Shown piece after piece: positions 33,301 through 44,667 of a stretch of 64,000 nucleotides of DNA. Where the stretch lies: NCBI RefSeq assembly GCF_003255815.1, contig NC_037669.1, forward strand, positions 136,053,558 to 136,117,557, in the 5' to 3' direction. A program made the translations under genes and the position numbers. Each line of letters starts with the position of its first letter. Within the stretch, counting starts at the first letter, position 1. Under the pieces are notes generated by a model. The model worked only from the letters and a program-made list of their open reading frames with translations, had not been told where the DNA came from and did no database searches. Source of the DNA: Theropithecus gelada (lineage: Eukaryota; Chordata; Mammalia; Primates; Cercopithecidae).

Positions 33301-34831
33301 ATCTAAGATCCACCCACTATACTATAGTATATTACTACCCAGAGACACATATGTGGTCTTCCTATTTTGTTGTTTTCAGTGTGAGGCTCATCTCCACTCA
33401 AAATCCGCCTGCACATGACTGCTGGATGACCTACACCTCCAGGTATGCTACACCATAGCGTATCTATGCTTATGCTATGCCTCATTCTATGCCTCACGCC
33501 AGCACGTTGTGAAAAGCAGGTGATATTTACTGAAACCTAATGGTTCATAAGGCACCCCTACTTCTTCCTTCTGTTTCCAAGAACATCAACTCCCTGTGTA
33601 ACAATTTGAAAAGCCATGTAACAAATTGACCAGACTGGCAACTTAATTTCCAGCATTTGTTTATCTGATGGAACCATGATCAGAGCAGTCCAAAAAAAAA
33701 AAAAAAAAAAAAACACAAGATCTCATCACAAAAGGAAGAGGCCAACCTAACAACTACCTGGTGGGGATTAGAGCCACGTATCTTACACATATGCTCAGCA
33801 AACACTTACTGAATTAACCAATGACCCAAAACTAAGAGACAAACCTTGCTCTGTTAAGCATTGTGAAATACTTCAGACACTCCTGAACTAGAAGCATTAA
33901 CATAAAGCAAAAGATATTGGAAAAAAAGACGTATACGATACGCTATTTCCATTTTTTTCACAAAATCCCTGCACTGCAGGTGTGATGTCTCTTTGGCTGG
34001 GGAGGTGAGCGCAAGAGACTTAACAGATGTTGCTTTGCAGCCAAGTTGGAAGAGTTGAGCAGTTGTTCTTGGCTTCGGGGGACTGAGGCTGCAGTGGTTT
34101 GTAACAAATTGGCTGCATGTTTCTGCTTTAAAGGCTGAACTAATAAAAAGTCTTTGAAAATCCAAATGGTGCGGGAAAATGAAAAGTCCAATAAATCCAG
34201 TCTGCTGGGAGGCCCTCTGCTGAGAAGACTGGCGAGGCTTCCATGCCCATCCTTCATGTGTGTTTTCTCTAAATATCACAGTTGCTGTAAAACTTTCATA
34301 TAGTAAAGGCCAGAAGGGGCTTCTCAGACTCTGCAAATGAAAGGCGGTAAAACTCTTTAGTGACCCAGATTTCAGCTTATCATTAACGCACCTCCTTGAA
34401 GGTGCTTCACACACTTGGCTAGATCTGCACAAAGAGAATTCATGTAAAAAACAGGCAGAAAATGAAAAAAGAGAACAAAGGGGCCTTGTAAAATCCAACT
34501 GCCATCTGCCTCTTCAAATCCAGCAGCACTAGGGTAGCTCACTGGCAGGAGTTTTCCCTCTGGCTTTCTAGAAAGACACTTTTTAGGCAAAGGTGGTGTA
34601 GGTCATCCCACAGTTTCATTCAGGAGGATTTTGAGTGAGATGATTAACACACTGAAAACAACAAAATAGGAAGATGACAAATGTGTCTTTGGGTAATAGG
34701 AAACTGCAACAACTAGATTAGTGTTTGGCATTGGAGAGCTCAGGTCAGGCCTAACAATGGGATTTATTCCATCTTCACAAGTTTGAAAAAAAATAACTAG
34801 AGGAGTTGTCTTTGGTCAAAATATAAAGAAA
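33301..34831. other. 1.5 kb repeat-free block containing a 214-codon minus-strand ORF
   Basis: No repeat is recognised apart from a poly(A) of about 22 near 33692. The minus-strand ORF 33854-34498 is the longest in the window outside transposons. Its product (starts MDFTRPLCSLFSF) has no domain or signal I recognise; the composition is Ser/Phe-rich, as expected of random reading. No promoter, splice or polyadenylation arrangement supports it. More likely non-coding. Confidence 0.25.
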
Positions 34832-35030
34832 TATAGTAATCCCTGACTTACCTATGATTTTGCTTTCTTCAGTTTTAGTTACCTGTGGTCAGCCACAGTC
34901 TGAAAATATTAAATGAAAAGCTCAAGAAATAAACAATTCACAAGTTTTAAATTGCTTACCATTCTGAGTACCATGATAAAATCTCATGTCATTCCACTCT
35001 GTTCCCTCTTCATCACAATAAGAAGGGTAA

Positions 35031-35323
35031 GGCCAGGTGCAGTGGCTCACACCTGTAATCCCAGCACTTTGGGAGGCTGAGTCAGGTGGATCGCTTGAGG
35101 CCAGGAGTTTGAGGCCAGCCTGGCCAACCTGGCAAAACCCTGTCTCTACTAAAAATACAAAAATTAGCCAGGCATGATGGCTCGTGCCTGTAATCTCAGC
35201 TACTGGGGAGGCAGAGGGAGGTGAATTGCTTGAACCCAGGAGGCAGAAGTTGTAGTGAGCCCAGATTGTGCCACTGCACTGGCGACAGAGCAAGACTCTG
35301 TCTCAAAAAAAAAAAAAAAAAAA
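35031..35323 (+). mobile_element. Alu (AluS-like) inside the Tigger element
   Basis: Flanked by AAGAAGGGTAA (35020-35030 and 35332-35342 approximately). A few bases are missing near the end ('CACTGCACTGGCGACAG', without CCAGCCTG). Confidence 0.92.
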
Positions 35324-35518
35324 ACAACGGTAAAGAAGGGTAAGTACATTAGAAGGTATTTTTGAGAGAGAGAGACCACCACGTTCACATAACTTTTATA
35401 ATAATATATTGTTATAATTGTTCCATTTTATTATTAGTTACTGATGTTAATCTCTTTCTGTGCCTAATTTATAAATTAAACTTTATCATAAGTATGGTAT
35501 GTATAGGAAAAAACAGTA

Positions 35519-35866
35519 CAGTTATGCACCCCATAAAGATGTTTCAGTCAATGACAGACCAAACATACTCTGCCGGTCCCATAAGATTATATACCGTATT
35601 TTTTACTGGATCTTTTCTATGTTTAGAAATTTTTAGGTACACAAATGCTTACCATTGTGCTAAAATTGCCTACAGTATTCAGTACAGTAACATGCTATAC
35701 AGTTTTGCAATCTAGGAGCTATGGGCTATACCATATAGCCTAGGTGTGTAGTGGGCTCTGCCCTCTAGGATTGTGTAAGTACACTCTGTGATGTTCACGC
35801 AATGACACAATTGCCTAATGATGCATTTCTCTGAATGTATCCCCATTGTAAAGCAAGGTATGACTG
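35519..35866. mobile_element. 348-bp Tigger-type MITE nested in another Tigger
   Basis: Starts CAGTTATGCACCCCATAAAG and ends AAAGCAAGGTATGACTG, with TA on both sides (35517-35518, 35867-35868). Same family as the longer element at 43630-44667 (shared 'ATTGCCTACAGTATTCAGTA', 'ACCATATAGCCTAGG'). Confidence 0.88.
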
Positions 35867-35974
35867 TATATACAGGGTTTAGTACTATCCACGGTTTCAG
35901 GCATCTACTGGGAGACTTGGAACATATCCCCTGTAGGTAATTGGGGGACTAATGTAGGAGTTCTTTTTTTTTTT

Positions 35975-37085
35975 AGTTGAAGTCTTTTATAACTTTAGGT
36001 TTACAGAACTGAATGGATAATATTCCTGAATTCACAGTATGCTATCATTGGTGGCCCCTGCAAGGTTATTATATTCTATTTAAATTTGTTTTATGTTAAT
36101 TTTCTTTATTCCTCCTTCCAATTCCAATCTCTTTCCAGGTATAGGCACCCACTCTACTATATTTAAAGTTTGATCTTCAAACCATCTTTCATGCGTATTT
36201 ATTTTGATGCATACATATTTACATCGTGATACATAAATCTTATTTATATGGGGCATCTGTCTGCTGCATAATATTCCTTTAAATGTATGTACCGCACTTT
36301 ATTTGTACATTTCCCTAGAGACGGACACCTGTGTAATTTCAGATCTTTGCTAGTTCAAGTAATACTGCTATGAACATTATCATGTGCCTGTTTGAGGACA
36401 TCTTTTTGTAAAACTCTATGCAAGTGATTCTCCAGATGTTGGAATTCCTCCAGGCATAGAATTTCTAGGCATGGTATTTATGCATTCTTAATTTCACTTC
36501 GCACTGCTAAAATGGCTCACTGGAATGACTCTTTATACTTCCACCTGCCATAGATGAGGATTCTCATGTCCTCACATTTTTGGTCACTATTTGACACTAC
36601 CTGACTTCATTTTTGTCAACTGGATTGTGAGAAAATTGAGTTAATTTATTCTAAATTCATTTTTCTTATTACATTCACTTAAGAGATTTAATTATTATGT
36701 AAGTTTCGCTTTCTATTAACTACTTATTAATATTCTGTGTTTTCTTTTTCTTGCTACAAGCTAGAATTATATGCTAGAATTCCCTGAATATTCTAAATAG
36801 TTTGTTGGTTTTATACATTGAAAATAGCTTTTCCAATCTGTTTCCCTGTAGGTTGTTTGTCTATGATGAACTTTATTAAATAAGAATTCTTAATTTTGTT
36901 GAAAATAAATTTTTAATTTATAGTATCTACTACTTCGAGTCTTGTATAATTAGTCTGTCCTCAGACAGTATCCTGTATTTTCTTCCATAAACTATAAAGT
37001 TTTAATTTTCATATTAAGGTTTTTAATCCACCTACATGTTATGTGGAGAATTGGAGATTCACGCTACCTCTCAAAGAAACAAGAG
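35975..37085 (-). mobile_element. Old L1M 3' part
   Basis: Reversed L1 3'UTR and ORF2 end: 'TTTATAACTTTAGGTTTACA', 'GCATAATATTCCTTTAAATG', 'AATACTGCTATGAACATTA', 'CACTTCGCACTGCTAAAATG'. Highly diverged. Confidence 0.75.
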
Positions 37086-37088
37086 TAG

Positions 37089-37372
37089 GTCAGGCACGGT
37101 GGCTCATACCTGTAATCCCAGCACTTTGGGAGGCTGAGGTGGGCGAATCACTTGAGATCAGGAATTCAAGACCAGCCTGACCAATATGGTGAAACTCCAT
37201 CTCTCCTAAAAATACAAAGATTATCCAGGTGTGGTGGCAGGCACCTGTAATCCCAGCTATTTGGGAGGCTGAGGCAGGAGAATCGCTTGAACATGGGAGG
37301 TGGAAGTTGCAGTAAGCTGGGATCATGCCACTAAACTCCAGCCTGGGCAACAAAGTAAGACTCGAAAGAAAG
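37089..37372 (+). mobile_element. Alu (AluS-like) with GAAA/GA-rich tail
   Basis: GTCAGGCACGGTGGCTCATAC to 'AAGTAAGACTCGAAAG'. The tail becomes purine-rich, (GA)n, through 37408, so the usual poly(A) has turned into a microsatellite. Confidence 0.92.
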
Positions 37373-37408
37373 AAAAGAAAGAGAGAGAGACAGAGAGAGA
37401 GAAAGAAT

Positions 37409-38154
37409 AAATCCGTACCAGCCAGCTTTGTCATCCAGGAATATTAGTAAACAATGACAAATCTTTCCATTTTTCAAGAGAAGCTGGAAGTTGAATTCTT
37501 TCGTACGTAACATCTCCTGATATTTAAAACATGGTGCTGCTCAAACAAAACATATACGTGACCCAGGCTCATCCCGTGAGCTGCCAGCTTTTTCCTTTGA
37601 GTTGCAAGATTTTTCTTTTGTATGTTGACCTGACTTTTGATGCCTTGTAGTCTAGTTATTAAACAAGAGTTTTTGCTTTCACGCTTTATATTGTTTCTAC
37701 ATTTATTTAATGCAGCTTATCTGTACTTAACTTGTTCGTAATCCTGCCCATTTAGCATTTTATCCCCATCTTCACACAAGTTAAATAATTGACCATAATT
37801 CTATCAGCACATTTATTATTACGATAATACTACCTCATGGCAACAGGGGTAACCACATGTTTCTCAAGAACTAAAATCAATGGGAATAAAAGAGGAGTCA
37901 TTTTTCTGCCATCTGTCTCACAATGCAGATTCCAGGAACACACACTTACACCAAGGACTTCCTGGAGAGGCAATGTTTAGAAAAGGAGGCTGTGAGTACC
38001 TTGAGAGTAACTGCTGTGTCTTCAGTTGCATTAAATGCCCAGGAGCTCCTCACAAAAACATTTATCTGAGAAGTTCCTTTGTCCCCTTATCCTCTAGAAA
38101 AATGAATGTAAGGGAACTCAACATCCAAGTAGGTAAGGACATGGCCAATAAAAA
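37409..38154. other. Unique sequence, no gene
   Basis: Holds a 103-codon ORF (37880-38191) that runs into the following Alu; no recognisable domain. No repeat named. Confidence 0.35.
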
Positions 38155-38164
38155 CTTCGCACAG

Positions 38165-38473
38165 GCTGGGCGCGGTGGCTCATGCCTGTAATCCCAGCAC
38201 TTTGGGAGGCCGAAGCGGGTGGATTACTTTAGGTCAGGAGTTAGAGACCAACCTGGCCAATATGGTGAAACCCTGTCTCCACTAAAAACACAGAAATGAG
38301 CCAGGTGCGGTGGCGGGCACCTGTAATTCTAGCTACTTGGGAGGCTGAGGCAGGAGAATCGCTTGAACCTGGGGGGACAGAAGTAGCAGTGAGTCAAGAT
38401 CGTGTCACTGCACTCCAGCCTGTGTGACAGAGTGGAACTCTGTCTCAAAAAAAAAGAAAAAAAAAAAAAAAAC
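38165..38473 (+). mobile_element. Alu (AluS-like)
   Basis: Flanked by CTTCGCACAG (38155-38164) and CTTCTCACAG (38474-38483). Confidence 0.95.
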
Positions 38474-38483
38474 CTTCTCACAG

Positions 38484-39318
38484 TAGTAATCACAGTCCTG
38501 GAAAGTCTTTGATAAGAAAATTCTAAATAGCCAATTTATAATAAATTAGAGAGGAACTTGGTAGACACTACATGGCAAATTGTATTACTATTCAAAATAC
38601 CTGATACTCCTTTCAGTGGGAAGACTATACTTTGCACCACACTGATGCCATGCTTGGCCATGTGGCTTCTGGTTCCCTTTCCTGTTGTATATTCATCCCC
38701 ACTCCATTGAATGCAGATGGCATGCTTTGGGACAAAAAACGTGAGTAGAGGTGCTGTGTTCCTCTTTGGAACAAAAGCTTCTCTTTTCCTTTGACTGGCA
38801 TGTCTCGGGGGAGCCCACTTCTTCAAGCTGAGTTGCAGAATAAAGATGACAGAGAGCAAATCCTCCACTGACTTGCAATCAATATGGAGCATGAGTGAAA
38901 AATACACCTTGGTTGTCACAAGCTATTGAGATCTTAGGGCTATTTGTCACCACAACATAACTTAGCCTAAACTGACAGATGAAATTTACTGCAACAAATC
39001 CATAATACTTTATATTTTGGACACATTAATTTTCTTCCAAACAATGCATAGTGCTTTATGTTCTCCGGTGAATTCTCTCAAGTGCAGTCAGTGGTTCGAT
39101 TTGGTTGGGCTCTGACATTATTTCTTTTAATAAATACAATTCCTATTGTATTGCCTCTCTGCCTCCAAATACCAAGGATTCTCTCCATCAGTCTACTAAG
39201 AACACTATTTTTAAAATCTGAAAAGTGTTTTGAGAACTTAGGAGTGAGTTAACTTTAAGGTTCTTTACTTTAAAGGGCTCTGTGAAGAACTAACTTCTGG
39301 TTTTCAGTCCAGCATGTA
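38484..39318. other. Unique sequence, no gene
   Basis: The minus-strand ORFs (38536-38919, 127 codons; 38693-38878) have no recognisable domain. No repeat identified. Confidence 0.35.
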
Positions 39319-39319
39319 A

Positions 39320-40182
39320 GAAGCTTGGAAGTCACCACTCCATCCTAACAACAAGTAAAAAACTGAACAAATGGAAAAATCAACAACTCTTCTTAGATCC
39401 ATCAGAGAAAAGAAGTTCCAGAGAAATCCACTTCCTCAAAAATTGGCGAGAGTAGCAGGTACAGAGAATTGCAACTCATCAGAGCAGAAACCTCTTCAGG
39501 AACCAGTGCCAAGGTAGGGAAACCAGAACTATCATTGAGGAAATGCTGGAGGCTCAGAATAGATAAGACTGAGGTTTAAAACTTTAGGAAGGCCTCACGC
39601 TTTTGTCAGTGTTTGCTCCTGGAGCTCCACCAGGTTCTTACAGTGAATATCAAGGAAAAATCCCTTTGTGCTTCCAACAGCGGAAGGGGAAAGATAACCT
39701 TGAAATGTGCCACAGCATTCTGTTCTTCTTAACAAGAACTGCCCTCAGGAGAAACTATTTTATCAGAGTTTAACCTACCGGAGTTTTATCAGAGCCTAAC
39801 CCACCTAGGGGGAGGATTATATCCAACTCCAGCTCCTTCTAGCCATCCTAGCCCACGTAAGATGGTGGGTGTGGGGTAAATGAGAAACACATGCGAAGTT
39901 CACAGTTTAAAGTCAAAGGCTCACTAAAAGACTGAAACCTAATCATAGAACTACAGAATGCCTCTTTTTCCCCCACACCTTATCGCCACATCACTAAAGG
40001 CCTATTTACCAGAGCTACTTTCACCCAGCCCATCATGTCTGGCTTTCAAAAAAAAAATTACAAGGCATACAAAAATTACAGGCGAAAAACACAGTTTGAA
40101 GCAACAGAGCAAGCATCTAAAGCAGACTCACATGTGGCAGGGATATTGGAATTATCAGACTGTGAATTTAAAGCAACTGTGA
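39320..40182 (+). mobile_element. Old L1M 5'UTR and ORF1 start
   Basis: 'ACAAGGCATACAAAAATTAC' and 'GGAATTATCAGACTGTG' followed by 'TTAAAGCAACTGTGATT' are the opening of ORF1 in mammalian-wide L1M elements; the upstream 700 bases fit a diverged L1M 5'UTR. Reading continues after an insertion, at 40732. Confidence 0.6.
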
Positions 40183-40183
40183 T

Positions 40184-40505
40184 TGGCCAGGCGCGGTGGC
40201 TCACATCTGTAATCCCAGAACTTTGGGAGGCCGAGGCGGGCGGATCACCTGAGGCCAGGAGTTCGAGACCAGCCTGGCCAACATGGTGAAACCCTGTCTC
40301 TACTAAAAATAACAAAAAATAAAAATAAAAAATTAGCCAGGTGTGGTGGCAGGCACCTGTAATCCCAGCTACTCAGGAGGCTGAGGCAGGAGAATCACTT
40401 AATCCTGGGAGGTGGAGGTTGCAGTGAGCCAAGACCGTGCAATTGTACTCCAGCCCAGGGAACAAGAGCAAAACTCCGTCTCAAAAAAATAAATAAATAA
40501 AAATA
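40184..40505 (+). mobile_element. Alu (AluS-like) without a clear target duplication
   Basis: GGCCAGGCGCGGTGGCTC to an (AAAT)n tail, with an expanded A-rich linker. Left flank ACTGTGATT does not recur at the tail; the tail abuts the duplicated segment at 40511 instead. Confidence 0.92.
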
Positions 40506-40510
40506 AAACA

Positions 40511-40731
40511 AGAAACACTAGTAAAGCAACTTACAATACTACCCCCAACATCTATTTAGTCGTAAAGTTGTAAAGCTCAGGGAAATTTTGCCAACAAATA
40601 AAATGTTGATTTCTCTTAGACAGCCAAAGAAACACAGGGCAACACAAGGGAAATCTCATGCAAGTGAAGTTAAATATCTGTGAGGTTTTTTCTTGAATTT
40701 GCATCTCTGAAAATTCTCCTTTATTTCCCAT
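40511..40731 (+). repeat. Duplicated 221-bp segment, copy 1
   Basis: Starts AGAAACACTAGTAAAGC at the Alu tail and ends TTTATTTCCCAT. Nearly identical to 41555-41768 (about eight substitutions and one 8-base extra, GTTGTAAA, in this copy). It sits inside L1M ORF1, which resumes right after. Confidence 0.95.
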
Positions 40732-40964
40732 GTGTTTAATAAGCTAAGAGTTCTAATGGGAAAGAAGGCAACACGTAAGAACAGATAGGTAATGAAAGCA
40801 GAGAGATAGAAATTTTAAGAAAAAATTTAAAAATTGCTAGAGATCAAAAACACTGTAACAGAAAGGAAGAATGCCTTTTATGGGTTCATTGGTAGATTAG
40901 ACACAATTGAGGAAAGAGTTTCTGAGTTTGAGAACATGGCAAGAGTCCCGTTATTTGAGGTGTT
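40732..40964 (+). pseudogene. L1M ORF1 fragment (coiled-coil part)
   Basis: Resumes the L1M reading interrupted at 40182: 'GTTCTAATGGGAAAGAAGG', 'AGAGATCAAAAACACTG', 'GTAGATTAGACACAATTGAG', 'GAAAGAGTTTCTGAGTTTG'. The plus-strand ORF at 40834 reads MLEIKNTVTERKNAFYGF, RLDTIEERVSEFEN, typical of the L1 ORF1p coiled coil. It is cut off by the Alu that follows. Confidence 0.75.
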
Positions 40965-41286
40965 TTGTTGCTGTTGTTGTTGTTGTTGTTGTTGTTGTTT
41001 TGAGATGGAGTCTTGCTCTGTCGCCCAGGCTGGAGTACAGTGGCACAGTCTAGGCTCACTGCAACCTCCATCTCCTGGGTTCAAGTGATTCTCCTGCCTC
41101 AGCCTCCCAAGTAGCTGGGACTACAAGCAGGCGCGTGCCACCAACCTGGCTAATTTTTGTATTTTTTAGTAGAGACAGGGTTTCATCATGTTGGTCAGGC
41201 TGGTCTCGAACTCCTGACCTCATGATCTGCCTGCCTCAGCCTCCCAAAGTGGTGGGATTACAGGCATGAGCCACCAAGCCCAGCAT
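40965..41286 (-). mobile_element. Alu with (TTG)n tail
   Basis: Antisense Alu preceded by about ten TTG/CTG units (40969-41000). A few extra bases occur in 'CTACAAGCAGGCGCGTGCC'. ORFs here that read poly-Cys or poly-Gln come from this microsatellite. Confidence 0.92.
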
Positions 41287-41289
41287 GGG

Positions 41290-41554
41290 GTTTTTAAGTG
41301 TAAAAATATATACAAGTCTGAAACACCTCCCTTTGGAATCTTTGAGGTTTAAAGTTTTAGCTTTATAGTGCAGCTTCCCTTTGAACTTCATTCAAAATTA
41401 TAAGATGGAAGAAATCTGGGGGGGAAAAAAATAGCCAATTACAGCTCTGCATACTCCAACATGGGTTCCTGACAGCAGAGAAGTAAACTTTCCCCTTGTT
41501 GAATTTGTCACCCTCTAAAGTAAAGGAGCAAGAGACACAGTGAAAGTGAAGCCC
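41290..41554. other. Unique or L1M-derived sequence, no gene
   Basis: Links the Alu and duplicated copy 2. Not confidently assigned; contains a G8 run ('GGGGGGGAAAAAAA') near 41420. Confidence 0.3.
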
Positions 41555-41768
41555 AGAAACACTAGTAAAGCAACTTACAATACTACCCCCAACATGTATT
41601 TAGTCATAAAGCTCAGGGAAATTTCGCCAAAAAATAAAATGTTGGTTTCTCTTAGACAGCCAGAGAAACACAGGGCAACACAAGGGAAATCTCATGCAAG
41701 TGAACTTAAATATCTGTGAGGTTTTTTCCTTGAATTTGCATCTCTGAAAATTCTCCTTTATTTCCCAT
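41555..41768 (+). repeat. Duplicated segment, copy 2 (214 bp)
   Basis: Starts AGAAACACTAGTAAAGC and ends TTTATTTCCCAT, 1044 bases after copy 1 in direct orientation. Unlike copy 1 its borders show no Alu or other insertion, so it may be the source. Confidence 0.95.
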
Positions 41769-42264
41769 CTGGCCTCCTGAGGAGTGAGGGTATCCTGTGG
41801 GCATCCAGTTATTAGAGTAAGTATTTTTACATTCTGTAGTCATTTTATATGGATACTAGATCATGTTTACATCTTTACAGTGACATTTCTAAGGTTTATA
41901 ATAGTCTACATTCGTGATAAAAATGGAAATATTGAGAACATTTAGACCATTGGGATCATAACCAGTAGTATCCTTCAACGGTGAATAGAACTTGCCTATT
42001 TAAGGGCTTAAAAACCAATTAATTTTTCTAGCTTTTAACTTAGTGACATCATCATACGGGTATTTCTGTAAAAGAATTTGACTCTGGGTAACATAGGCCC
42101 ACTGGCCTCATCCCAAGTTACTCTCACTGTACCTGGGAATTACAGCTATGTGACCCATTAGCACACATTCTTGCCCCTTAGGAATTCACCTCCTCATCAC
42201 TGTACCACAAGGCCTCTTCCAGAAGAGAAAACTAGAGAATACACTCCCCTAATGTATTCTATCA
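41769..42264. other. Unique AT-rich sequence, no gene
   Basis: No repeat or coding region recognised. A short MIR-like phrase may be present near 42130 but is too weak to call. Confidence 0.3.
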
Positions 42265-42705
42265 GGTAAGTATAAACTCAACATCAAAAAAGACAAGTAC
42301 AACATGAGAAAGAAGTATTACAAGCCAATCTCACTTATAAACATAAATGCAAAAATCCTAAACAAAATATTGACACAACACATCCAGCAGGGCATAAAAA
42401 CGATGACACATCTTGACCAAGTTGGGTTTATAACAGAAATTCAGGGGTAGTTTAATCCTAGAAAATTTACAAATGTATTTATCATGTTCACAGATTAAAG
42501 GAGAGAAAACTTACATATACTCATTTAAATAGATGCCGAAAAAGCATTTGACAAAATTAAACATGCAGACATGACTTACTCCCAAAATAAACTAGGAATG
42601 AAAGAGAACTTGCTTGCATTGATAAAAGATATCAAGCACAAACTTAATTCTTAGTGATAAAAGGATTCTCTTTAAAGTGAAGAACAAATAAAGATAGAAT
42701 CTGTT
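42265..42705 (+). pseudogene. Old L1M ORF2, reverse-transcriptase part
   Basis: 'ATAAATGCAAAAATCCTAAAC', 'CATCTTGACCAAGTTGGGTT', 'AATAGATGCCGAAAAAGC' and 'ATTTGACAAAATTAAACATG' match the palm region of L1 ORF2 in order. Many stops and frameshifts. Continues after the MLT1 LTR. Confidence 0.8.
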
Positions 42706-43432
42706 ATGGACTGAATTGTATACACCCCTCCCGCCCCCAAACCCTGCCACAAACTCACATTTTGAAGCGCTAACTCCCAATGTGATTGTATTCAAAGATA
42801 GGACCTATAAGAAGGTAATAAAGATTAAGTGAGTCATAGAGAGGGACCTTAATCCAATAAACCTGACCTCCTAAGAATAGGAAGAAACCCCAGAGTTCAC
42901 TCTCCCTCTGTGCACACTAAGAAGAGGCCAGATAAGGACACAGCTAGAAGGCGGCCGTCTGCAAGAAAGAGAATCCTTGTCAGAAACTGAATTTGCCAGC
43001 ACCTCAAATTGAGACTTGTAGCCTACAGATCAGTTAGAAAATAAATTTCTGGGCCAGGCATGGTGGCTCACGCCCATAATCCCAACACTCTGGGAGCCAA
43101 GGCAGGTGTGTCACCTGAGGTCAGGAGTTCGAGACCAGCCTGGCCAACATGGTGAAACCCCATCTCTGCTAAATATAAAAAAATAAGCCAGGCATGGTGG
43201 TGTATGCCTGTAGTCTCAGCTCCTCAGGAGGCTGAAGCAGGAGAATTGCTTGAACCTGGAAGGTGGAGGTTGCAATGAGTCAAGATCATGCCACTGCACT
43301 CCAGCCTGGGCAACAAGAGAGAAACTCCATCTCAAAACAAACAAACAAACAAAAACCATTCTGTTGCTTAAGCCACACAGTCTGTAGTGTTTTCTTATGG
43401 TAGCCCAAGCTATCATAACACAGCAGCCACTA
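42706..43432 (+). mobile_element. MLT1-type LTR inside L1M, split by an Alu
   Basis: Starts TGTTATGGACTGAATTGTAT and ends AAGCCACACAGTCTGTAG, then 'CCCAAGCTATCATAACA'. Marks inside: 'CAAAGATAGGACCTATAAG', 'AGCACCTCAAATTGAGAC'. The Alu at 43052-43357 sits in its polyadenylation region. Confidence 0.85.
43052..43357 (+). mobile_element. Alu (AluS-like) inside the MLT1 LTR
   Basis: GGCCAGGCATGGTGGCTCACG to a (CAAA)n tail. The LTR reading 'AATAAATTTCTG' breaks and resumes at 'ATTCTGTTGCTTAAGCC', giving a short TTCTG-type duplication. Confidence 0.92.
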
Positions 43433-43629
43433 TATCCTCAATGATTGCTTCAGTTCAACTGTGTACAGCAGACCTCAGCCAGATGATTAAAAGGAGAACA
43501 CTTTATGACCTCAGGATAAAGATTATCAACAATAACAAAGAATAGTCCTGTCCATAAAACCAAACATTGATAACTTTAAAAGTCAACAAACAAGTCACAA
43601 ACTGGGAAAATATACTAGCAACACATATA
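43433..43629 (+). pseudogene. L1M ORF2, second piece
   Basis: 'ACATTGATAACTTTAAAAGTC' region and 'CACAAACTGGGAAAATATAC' then 'AGCAACACATATA' match the ORF2 C-terminal third. Broken at a TA by the Tigger element and continued at 44668. Confidence 0.75.
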
Positions 43630-44667
43630 CAGTCATGCACCACATAATGGCTTTCCGGTCAATGATGAACTGCATATATGACAATGATGCCATATGATTA
43701 TAATGGAGCTGAAAAATTCTTATCACCTAGGAATACATAGCTGAAGAAGAGCCAAGAGAAAAGGGAATTGTAGGAGAAGAAAAAAAAAGAAAGAAAGAAA
43801 AAAAAAAAAAAAGAAAACTCACAGTATAGGGCTTAGCAGGAACTTTTGCGGACTTCAATAAGCTCCTTAAAAAGTCCGAAAACATGGACATCAAACGAAA
43901 AGGTTTTCATTAATACAGAGGAATGTTCACCGTGCATTATCTGCTTACAAGCAAATCTGTGATGAATAAAAGAAACAAACCAAGTAAACCATCATAGACA
44001 TATGTTGGAAAAAAGTAACACTTCCTCAAGAAGAGACTCCAGCAGGGCCTTCGAGAGCTATTACAGAAGAAGGCATTGTTATCATAAGAGACGACAGCTC
44101 CATGCATGTTGTTGCCCCTGAAGACTTTCCAGTGAGACAAGATATAGAGGTGGAAAACAATGATGTGAATGATCCTGACCCTATGTAGACCTAGGCTAAT
44201 GTGTGTGTTTGTGTCTTGGTTTTTAACAAAAATGTTTAAGTACATAGTGTTGCCAAAGTCTACAGTAGTGTACAATAATGTCCTAGACCTTCTCATTCAT
44301 TCGCCAGTCACTTACTCACCCACAGCAACTTCTAGTCCTGCAAGCTCCATTCATGCCAAGTGCCCTACACAGGTGTACCATTTGTTATCTTTTATCTTTA
44401 TTTTTATGGTATTTTTTCTATATTTAGATATGCTTAGATACACAAATCCTTACCATTGTGTTACAATTGCCTACAGTATTTAGTACAGTAAAATGCTGTA
44501 TAGCTTTGTAGCCAAGAAGAACGCTTACCATATAGCCTGGGGATAAGTATAGCCAGGCTATGCCTTCTAGGTTTGTGTAAATACACTCTATGATCATCGT
44601 ATAAATACAACATGCCTAACAATGCATCTCTCAGAACATATCCTCATTGTTAAGCAACACATGACCA
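43630..44667 (+). mobile_element. Tigger (pogo) transposon with transposase C-terminal remnant
   Basis: Left end CAGTCATGCACCACATAATG, right end (reverse complement) beginning TGGTCATGTGTTGCTTAAC, flanked by TA (43628-43629, 44668-44669). Removing it rejoins 'AACACATA' and 'TCGGACAAA' of L1M. A remnant of the transposase C-terminus is read just before 44190 (EDFPVRQDIEVENNDVNDPD, then stop). The rest of the transposase is deleted or unrecognisable; an A/GAAA-rich insert lies at 43775-43818. Confidence 0.85.

Larger units (their letters stand above)
34834..35954. mobile_element. Tigger-family DNA transposon, split by two insertions
   Basis: Left end AGTAATCCCTGACTTACC, right end GGTAATTGGGGGACTAATG, with TA on both sides (34832-34833 and 35955-35956). 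Interior: 'CAAGAAATAAACAATTCAC', 'TATAATTGTTCCATTTTATT' and 'GTTTCAGGCATCTACTGGG' match short Tigger derivatives. The transposase gene is absent. It hosts an Alu (35031-35323) and a second Tigger-type MITE (35519-35866). Confidence 0.88.

Noticed and set aside
36900..36920. AATAAA motifs as polyadenylation sites
   Set aside because: Frequent by chance in AT-rich DNA and within reversed L1M; no transcript supports them.
40834..41088. Poly-Cys and poly-Gln ORFs
   Set aside because: Products of the (TTG)n microsatellite in the Alu tail fused to L1 ORF1.
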